A DNA stretch of 64,000 bases, taken from Chlamydomonas reinhardtii (lineage: Eukaryota > Chlorophyta > Chlorophyceae > Chlamydomonadales > Chlamydomonadaceae). Position numbers and translations under genes: made by a program. The stretch's first letter is position 1; every line of letters starts with the position of its first letter. This document shows positions 56,470 through 64,000 of the stretch, piece by piece. The notes beneath the pieces were generated by a model, which did not search any database, was not told the DNA's origin, and saw nothing but the letters and a program-made list of their open reading frames with translations. The stretch covers positions 5,287,283-5,351,282 of the forward strand of contig NC_057009.1 in NCBI RefSeq assembly GCF_000002595.2, in the 5' to 3' direction.

Positions 56470-59007
56470 CTACTCCTCGTCGCTCTCCTCCTGGTCCTCC
56501 TCGACCATGTTCCAGCCGCAGTAGCTCCACTTGTCCCAGCACTGCAGAGCTTCCTCAGCGCTGCGGACGTCGGCACGCGCTGCAACCACGGCCGCCTCAG
56601 ATGGCGTCAGGCGGGGCGAGGGCACCAGGCAGTTCCATTGCTGTGCCGTCAAGCCCATCGGGACCGCCACCACGGCTGCAGCGCTGCCACCATCCCTGCC
56701 GCTGCTCCCGCCAGCGTGGCCTGACGGTTTGCTGGGCGCCGGCAGCGCGCGCTCCGCCTTGATAAGCTGTGCCAGTGCCGCCTCCAGGTGGCGCTGTTTG
56801 AACCATGCCATCTGGTGCGGCGGGAAGTGCTCGGCCATGCGGGCCAGATCAATGACCCTGGCCCACATAGCTGCTGTGAGTTCCTTCCCCGCCGGCAGCC
56901 TCTGCAGCCACCACCTGCACGCCGCCAGGCGGGCAAATGGTACATAGATCATATTGTAAATCAACGCAGCGAACACATAGTGTCAATCCGGTCCGGTTTT
57001 GTACGCCACCTTGATGAAACTGGCACAGGAAATGCTTCGGACCACAGGCATGAGCATGGGGCCGTGAGCTTCACCCACCTCAGGATGCCGAAACAGGAGA
57101 CGTTATCGTCCGCCCAGAGTTCAAGTATGGCGGGCTGCATTAGCGCATCATACATCTCGTGCGGTGTCAACCGCACATGCGGCGGCGTCAGCGGCAGCTG
57201 CAGCCCGCCAAGGCGCAGCAGGCTCTCCACGCCGGCGATGTTCCCGCAGGCTGCGCCCAAACCCCAGAACTGCTCAGCGGAGAAGGCCTGCGGGATGGCG
57301 GCAACAGCACACACGCAGCAACTCGTTACGTGGAGTGGGCACTAACATATCAAATGCGCGGGAAGGCCTCAACGACGCACACGCACCTGGTACGCCCCGC
57401 CCGACTGACCCACCTCCCCACAGTGGCCCTCCTGCGATATGGCTTACCGGAATGCCGCCTGAGCGCTTTTGCTGGTAGTGCCGGACTGCCCATTCCACCG
57501 CCTCCTCGCTGCCGCCGACAATGACCGCCTTCAAGTCGACTGCTGCGCCGCGCTGCTCATGAAGATAGCACAGCGTCGCCTGGTCCGCACCGAACACCGC
57601 CACGTTCCTGAAGGTCTCTGACCATTCGGATGTCGTCCCACCCTCAGCGGCCTCCGCCAGCCACCGCACCGCGTCGAGGCGGTTGATTGACCCAGCCGCG
57701 GCGGCCACGTGACGGGCCTTGAAGGCCGTGCCACGCGCCCGCAACACCCCAAGCACCCCAACACAGCCGCCAACCGCGGCCGCGTCCACCACGTCCTCCC
57801 CGGCCTCGACATGACACGAGTCGATCAGCCAGGCCAGGGCGTCCGCGTGCCGCTCCTGCGCCGCGTTGACGGCAGGACACGGTATGTTGGGCTGCGGCGC
57901 CAGCCCGCACGCTGCCAGGTGCTGTAGGCGCGCCAGGTAGTCGGGCTGCTTGGACGCCAGCGCCCATAGGTCGTGCGTCGCGCTGCGCTCCAACGCGCGC
58001 CACGGCTCCGGGCCCCACAGGGACTGCAGCATCCAGTCAATTTTGCTACGCCAGCAGGATGTGCGGCTCCCCAGAGCGCTGGCCATCGCCTGCACCTTGA
58101 GCACAACGTCCATGTGGGTCGCCGCCGCGCTGCCGATGCAGTTGCGGTAGAACCACTGGCTGACGGCCAGGCTGCACCCGCAGGCGACGTGGCTGAACAA
58201 GCGGCAGCGCAGGGCGCGGTCGGGCAGGCGCGCCACCAGCTTCTTCAGCAGACCCACATGGCCGCCCTCCGCCGCGTCGGCGGCGGAGCCCTCGTCACCG
58301 AGCTCCAGCCAACCCAGTTCGTCCTCCAGCCAGCTGGCGACCTGCAGCTGGCCGCCGCGGCACGCCGCCTGCATGACCACCTTGCGCAGGCTGACGGGCA
58401 CGGTTCTGGCCAGGCCCAGCATGCCTCTCTGCCTGAGCAGCTTCAGCACCGGCAGGTGGCCGAGGGCCGCCGCTGCGATCGTTACAACCTCACTCCAGCT
58501 GCAACCTTCAGAGAACAGCCGCTCCACAATTTCAACGTTGCCACCTGCTGCTGCTGCGAGCAGCACATCGTCGGTTGCGACCACGCCGCAGTGCGCCAGA
58601 GCAGCGTCGAGGCTAGCGGCGTGGGCAGAAGAGGCCGCCAGGCACAGGAGGCGCCTGCGCTGCCAAACGCTGAGGGCGCGCCAGGGCTCTGGCCGGCCCC
58701 ATTGCGCCACGAAGTCGTACGCAGGCCAAGATGTGCTGGCAAGGCAAAGCCCCGGGCGATCGACCATCGCCGACAGCCAGGATGGCGCCGGCCGAGACAA
58801 ATTGATTGTGGAGAAGAGCGGGTCGACGCGCACGACAGCCAAGGTCTCGTGGTTGAGCAGTTTGAGCGCGGTAGTCACGTTGTTAACGGGCAAAATGTTT
58901 GCTACCTCGCGAAGCAGCTCCGGCGTCAAGCGCGACCAGACGCTGCCGCAAGTCATCGGCTGGGCCTTTGCGCACTTTGTATACTTGTCGTGGGTATTTT
59001 GCTCCAT
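56470..59007 (-). CDS. F-box-like ankyrin-repeat protein
   Basis: Three minus-strand exons, 57448-59007, 57079-57287 and 56470-56914, give 737 residues from ATG 59007 (MEQNTHDKYTKCAKAQPMTC); a second ATG at 58956 is possible. Near the start, SVWSRLTPELLREVANILPV and the following NNVTTALKLLNHETLAVV look like the F-box-type head of a large volvocine ankyrin family. About fifteen degenerate ankyrin units follow, for example AAAAGGNVEIVERLFSEG, AACRGGQLQVASWLEDELG, DAAEGGHVGLLKKLVARL and DAAAVGGCVGVLGVLRARG. The C-terminus is different: a Trp-rich helical part (RWWLQRLPAGKELTAAMWAR), a Ser/Gly linker and an acidic end EEDQEESDEE. An adaptor role in protein turnover is suggested by the family only. 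Confidence 0.85.
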
Positions 59008-59702
59008 CCAAAAGTGTTGCGAAGATTCAAAGATGTATGTGCTGCCAAAGAGGCGGGCTTGGGAACGGCGAGCTGGCTTGATGCTTTCTAAGAGAAGAGC
59101 TGTTGAGTCTTTGTGCTTATGTACTACTACTGTATTATTAATAAGTATAATATGTGCAGACAATGTAGAGCGAACGGAGTGTTCTGCGTCGACAGACGTG
59201 GATCCTGCGGTGAAACGAAAGGCCGTTGAGTTTGATGGACTGCAAACCCTTGACAACCCCGTGCTGTGCACGGCGATGACGACCATGGGCAAAACCGTCC
59301 GATGCGTGTCTTGCGTCAAGTATAGGCGTTGCGAGCGCTGCACAACCGCCAGAGCATAAGGCTGCCCAGCACCGGTCTCAAGCTTGCAAGATTGCTTACA
59401 AAGGCTTACAGGGGCTTCCGCAAGGCGTTTGTGTTGGCTCAATCAACCAGCTCACCTCAAGCCGCTACACAGCTCAGGCGTGTTCATGCCTGTGTTCATG
59501 CACACATGCCTTCAACTCACCTAAAAGCAGTATACGGTAATCACAAACGATAGCGAGTCACGAGTACATGCCGTGGCCGTGTGTTGAGAGTTGAGACTAT
59601 CCGCTGCTCTGGCCAAGTCACTTCTTGTCAACCCACATGCACACCCACACCCCACTCGCAGCTACCTACTACACTAGATACCGTGCCGTATCAGCCCTAT
59701 CC
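59008..59702. other. Promoter of the ankyrin gene and 3' UTR of the next gene
   Basis: AT-rich DNA near 59120-59160 fits a promoter for the ankyrin gene. TTACA at 59396-59400 and 59406-59410 are minus-strand TGTAA signals for the coiled-coil gene ending at 59703. The open frame of the ankyrin gene continues upstream of its ATG but loses protein character there. Confidence 0.5.
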
Positions 59703-62700
59703 TTACATCCCCAGCTTTGCCCACCGCTCCTGGGACACGCCCAGGCTGCTGCTGCTGCTGCCCCCCAGGTCCAGCCCTGGCGATTGCGCCGTGCCGCCTC
59801 TAGGAGACAAGTGCGCCCCTGTGGGCGACACCTGGGAACCACTGGCGCCGTAACCCCCTGCTCTGCCCGAGGCGCCGAAGTCGTAGGAATATGACAAGCC
59901 ACTAGGCTTGGCAGAAGGCGATGATGACGGGCGCGAGTAGCGGCCCCCCGCCGCCCCGCCGGGTGCCGCCGCCGAGCCTGAGGATAGGTACTCACTGCGG
60001 CTCGCCGCGCCAGCCCCATTGCTGAATAGGCCCAGATAAGGGCTGCCGCCAGCACCCGCGCCGCTGGCGCCGCCGCGCGACAGAGCCGTACCAGATAGGA
60101 ACGGACTGCCGCCGGCTGCCGAGGCGCCAGCCATCGCCGCTGCGACGCCTAGCCGGCCCGACTGGTGCTGCTGTTGCTGGTCAAACTGGCTCAGCGTGTT
60201 GCGCAGCCCCGCGTGCTGTGCCGACAGGCTTGCCATGTCCTGAGCTAGCGTCGAGCTCGACAGCCCCGCCCGGCCCGGCGATTGCGCGTAGCTGCTCCCA
60301 CCAGCTCCAGCGCCGCTGCTAGCGGTTGGCCAAGCAGCCCGCGGCGAGCTGAGTGACCCAGTGACGCATGCGCCAGCCGCTCCACGGGCCAGCGCGCCGC
60401 CGGCGCCGTTGCCCAGGTCTGCAGAGGCGCTGTGCCGGTACGCGCTGGGGTGCGCAGCGGCAGGAGTGGCGCTGGCGCCCGTCCGCACGCCGCCCTGCTT
60501 GGCCAGCTGGTGCCGCAGCTCGTCCAGCACCGCCTGCCGCTGCGCCAGCTGCGAGGCCAGCTGCGTCCGCTCATCCCGCACCGCCGACACTTGATCCTGC
60601 ATTACACCAAAAACCCGGTACGAACGCAACCACGCTTAGCGAACGCATCCCGAACAAGGCGCAAAGGCAGGCCGTGGCGTGCAGGCGCATGCATGGAAAG
60701 CGACATGTCTAAAACCCGCAATGCCATCTCACCAGCGCTGCCTCTAGCGACTCCACGAGCGCAGCGCCCTGCCGGGCCAGCAGCGCAGCCAGCGTGTTGA
60801 TGTCCGACCGCTCGTCGCCCGCGCCCGCACCCACGCCCGCTCCCGAGCGCGGGCTGCCAGCGGTCAGCGGCGGGCTGGTAAGGGCTGTGGCGGACAGCGG
60901 CTGCAGGTCCAACGTTATGCAGCGCCGCAGCGCCACACCCAGATCCTGTGTGCACAGGGGCGCAGCGCAGGAAAGCGCGTGCATTAGTGGGCTCCGCAAA
61001 ACCACATTTGGCGCGTGCGCCAGAGTATGTTATATGAAAAGCCGGCCTGTGGCAACTCGCGCGCTGCGGCGGTACCCACTGCCCTACGCCAGCCCTTACA
61101 TCACCATGCTTTCTGCCTCATGCTTTCAGCCGCACCGCACCCACCGTGGCCAGCCTGCCCAGCCGCGCGCTGGCCGCCTCCAGGCGCGAGTGCAGTCGCG
61201 ACAGCTCCTCGCCGTGCCGCTGCGCCTCCGCCGCCAGCTGCTCCCGCAGCCGCCGCACCGCTTCCTTCTTGGTCTGGTACTTGGACATGGCTTCCTCCGC
61301 CAGCGAGCGCCACTCCAGGATCTGTGTCCGCAGGAAGGGCGGGGAGGGTCGGTGGAAGGCCCGGGCTCCGGCGAAAGGGGCGCTCCAGTGGGTTGGTTGG
61401 AAAGCAGGGCAAGCGGGCAGGACACAGCTACGCAGTGCTAGCAGAAGCGCGTGGCAGGTACATGCAGGTGGCCGGGAGGGATGTGCGAGGCAAGCCACGC
61501 ACCTGCATCTGCAGGCCGTGCACAGTGACCGCGCTGGCGCCACCTGGCGCGCCCAGCGGCCCCTGCAGCTGCAGCCCGGTGCCGGACACGAGCGCCAGTG
61601 CGCTGCTGCCGGCGCCGCCGCGGCCTGGCGAGGATGCGGCGTTGGCGGCTGCTAGGCGGGCGCTGGCGGCGATCTGGCTGCGTGTGGCATCCAGCTCCCG
61701 CAGCAACCGGGCAATCTGTGGGGCAGTCGCGGGGCCAGGACATGGGTATGATGTCATGGGCGTGTCAATGGCGCAAACCGCAACAGTCCATGCCATGAAG
61801 AGAACCTCAATTTACTGTACGTGTGTACATGCGCATCAAGCTCAACGCCCGCGCTACGCACCTCGGCGTCCCGGTCGTGCAGCTTGAGCCGCAGCTCCAG
61901 CAGCGCGTCCGGGCTGCTGCTCCTGTTGCTTGGGGAGGCAGCCCGAGCCCCCGCATCAGCCGCCGCCGCAGTGGCAGTGGTGGCAGAGACGGCGGCCTTG
62001 GGCACGGACTGCCCGCCACCTTCCGACGCAAGCCGGGACTCCAGAGCCGCAACCTGCACCACAGGCAAAGGTACAGTGCACAACGTGTAACCATTCATGC
62101 GTCTTGCATTGGCGGTCGCGCTGGACAGTGGACGCCTCAACCCTGCAATCCTGCCGCAGCCCAGGCAATGGTACGTGGTGCACAGCCGCGCACCTGCTCC
62201 TCCAGGCGGCGGATGGTGCGCTCGCTGCCGGCGAACTTGTCGTGCAGCGCCGTGACGGCGCCGTGATACTGCTGCATGTGCGACTCAGTGGTGGCGTCGG
62301 CGCCGGCGCCGGGCGAAGCAGCGCGGCTGCCAGCCGCCTCTACCACAGCAGAGTCTGCCGGAGCCGCATCCGCCCCGTTGGCCAGTTTGCCGGCCACCGC
62401 GGCATCTACTGTGCTGCCGGGCGCCTTCTGTGGAAGGTGCGTACACAACGTAAAGCAAAACGGGCTGGGATGCAATTCCACCGCAAACCCCCAAAATACG
62501 CACTCACTACCGCCACCACAACAGCTTGCGACAGCACACACGGCCGAGCCAGCCGTGTTCCTCACCTGCTGCTGTGTGGACTGCAGCGCCAGCTTCAGCG
62601 CGTCCACGGTGTCCTGCAGCGTCGCCAATGCGCGGTCCTTGGTCGCAAGCAGCTCATCCTTCAGGCCCAGCTCCGTGCCCGCCGCCGCCAGCTCCGCACG

Positions 62701-64000
62701 AGCTGTCGACAGCTCCGCGCGGACCGTGGACAGCTCCGCCTGCACCAGCGTGAGCTGCGACTGCAGTGTGGCCGCGCGCATGGCCGCGTCCAGGGCAGCA
62801 ACGGCTGTTGAGGGAGAGGAAGCGGAGTCGGGGCGTGACGGCGAAGGCAAGGGGCCGGCGCCACCGGCTGCTCCGCGCTCTGCGGCGTCGGCGTCCGCGT
62901 CGGCGGCGGCGCGAGCGCGCTCGACCTCGGCATGCAGCCGCGCGCAGTCTGCCAATAGCCGGGCCTTGTCGGCCTGCAGCGTCGCGACCTGCTCGGCGGA
63001 GCTGAGCTCGGACGGCTCGGCACTGCGGGGAGCTGCACCCGCACGCGGGGCGGTGGCGGCAGCCACAGCTGCCGCCAGCTGCGCCTTCAGCGCGTCACGC
63101 TCCTCCTCCACCGCGGACAGCTGCTCAGCGAGCTGCTGTAGCTGCGCGGTGGCAGCCTGCAGCTCTGCCTCAAGCGCCGCCAGGCTCTCGACCTTAAACG
63201 CCTCCTCCTCGTCCACATCCACGCCCACCGCCGAGGACGCAGCGGTGGCGGCTTTGGCGCTGCGCAGCGCCGCTTCCAGCTGCGCTGCAGCCTCATGCGC
63301 CTGCCGCTCCGTACGCTGTCGCTGCTGCGCCGCCTCCGCCAGCTGCTCCTCCGCCTGCTTGCGCTGCGCCTCAGACGTCTCCAGCTGCCGCTGCAGCTGC
63401 TGCACGTGGGACGCCAGCTCAGCGACACGCGCGGCGGCCGCAGCGGCCTCTGTTGCCGCGGCAGCGGCCGCCGCCTCGGCGGGCCCTGCACGGCTCGCCG
63501 CTGCACGCGAGGTCAAGTGCAGCTTCTCCGCTTCCACCAGAGCCAGCTCCATCTCAGCCGCATGCTCGCCACGAATCTGCAGGGAAGGTGGACAGCATGC
63601 GGCAGTTGGACCACCAGCAGTTCATGCCTCTGTCCAATGCGTGTGACACAACTCTGCGACAAAGCACATGCTGCACCACAAGGGGAAGCTGCATGTTGCC
63701 ACCTCGGTTAAGCTCCCGCGCCCTCTCACCTCCGCCAGGGCTGCCTGTGCCTCCAGTTCATGTTCCAGCCCCTCCACGCGGCCATGCAACTGCTCCTGAA
63801 CGCCCTCCTCTGCGGATAGCGCCGTCCGTAGGTCCCGGCCTTCGGCCTCCAGCCCAGCCACATGCGCCATGAGCTCCGCTATGGTGGCCTCCGCAGCCTC
63901 TAGGGCCCCTACTGCCTCCGCTCGCGCCGCCACCGCCGACTCCGCCAGCCCGCTATAATGCGCTGCCTCGGCCTGCGCTGCGCTTAGCTCGCTGCGCAGG
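59703..64000 (-). CDS. Long coiled-coil protein, C-terminal part (runs off the right edge)
   Basis: Minus-strand exons 63730 to beyond 64000, 62566-63576, 62194-62427, 61862-62053, 61503-61715, 61136-61321, 60733-60945 and 59703-60596, all phase 0, give about 1,070 residues in the window. The first two exons are an almost unbroken Ala/Glu/Gln/Leu coiled coil (EAEAAHYSGLAESAVAARAE, QLQRQLETSEAQRKQAEEQL, QLTLVQAELSTVRAELSTAR). Later coils are ILEWRSLAEEAMSKYQTKKE and VSAVRDERTQLASQLAQRQ. The last exon is Ser/Gly/Ala-rich and ends SQERWAKLGM. No motor, membrane segment or enzyme domain is visible. It resembles golgin or centrosome-type proteins only in general form. Two TGTAA signals follow at 59396-59410. 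Confidence 0.8.

Noticed and set aside
57973-59091. 372-codon plus-strand frame
   Set aside because: Antisense shadow of the ankyrin gene, with no repeat or domain of its own.
62276-63646. 456-codon plus-strand Ser/Ala-rich frame
   Set aside because: Antisense of the Ala/Glu coiled coil; such coils read as Ser/Ala/Cys on the other strand.

Overview
This window looks like nuclear DNA of a volvocine green alga, a relative of Chlamydomonas. The DNA is GC-rich. Genes are densely packed and cut into many short exons with GTGAG/GTGCG donors and C-rich tracts before CAG acceptors. TGTAA poly(A) signals, the usual volvocine type, follow several genes. A photosystem I antenna gene (LHCA1) reads almost as the Chlamydomonas protein. 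Exons were joined by eye from splice signals and reading phase; every model called complete keeps an open frame with a total length divisible by three, but none has been checked against transcripts.

Layout, left to right. 0-8 kb: last exon of an unknown gene, a weak candidate gene, a perfect hairpin, and a two-membrane-segment protein of about 930 residues. 8.8-14.7 kb: a CCDC6-like coiled-coil gene and the tail-anchor targeting factor GET4, divergent from a shared 331-bp promoter. 15-21.5 kb: a 1,170-residue coiled-coil/proline-rich protein whose introns carry a repeated motif. 21.7-29.7 kb: a DUF1749-type alpha/beta hydrolase, a small candidate gene, LHCA1, another small candidate, and an EF-hand protein whose first exon may be only the start codon. 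31-38.7 kb: PEX22, two small candidate genes, and a SET-domain methyltransferase with a signal peptide. 38.7-46 kb: repeats (a TIR element and (AC)n-tailed units), a ten-exon candidate gene, an ankyrin protein and mitochondrial ribosomal protein mS34. 48.5-55 kb: an unusual enzyme with three predicted starch-binding modules fused to a sucrose-phosphatase-type HAD domain. 55-64 kb: a small candidate gene, an F-box-like ankyrin-repeat protein, and the C-terminal part of a long coiled-coil protein that runs off the right edge.

The genes do not form one pathway. They are an ordinary algal mix: photosynthesis (LHCA1), ER and peroxisome targeting (GET4, PEX22), mitochondrial translation (mS34), probable starch/sugar metabolism (CBM-SPP) and coiled-coil or cytoskeletal proteins. 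The most unusual items are the CBM48-CBM48-CBM25-SPP fusion, repeat families that sit in introns, and six small multi-exon genes (23.8, 26.7, 32.4, 33.5, 40.7 and 55.3 kb) that no long ORF reveals.
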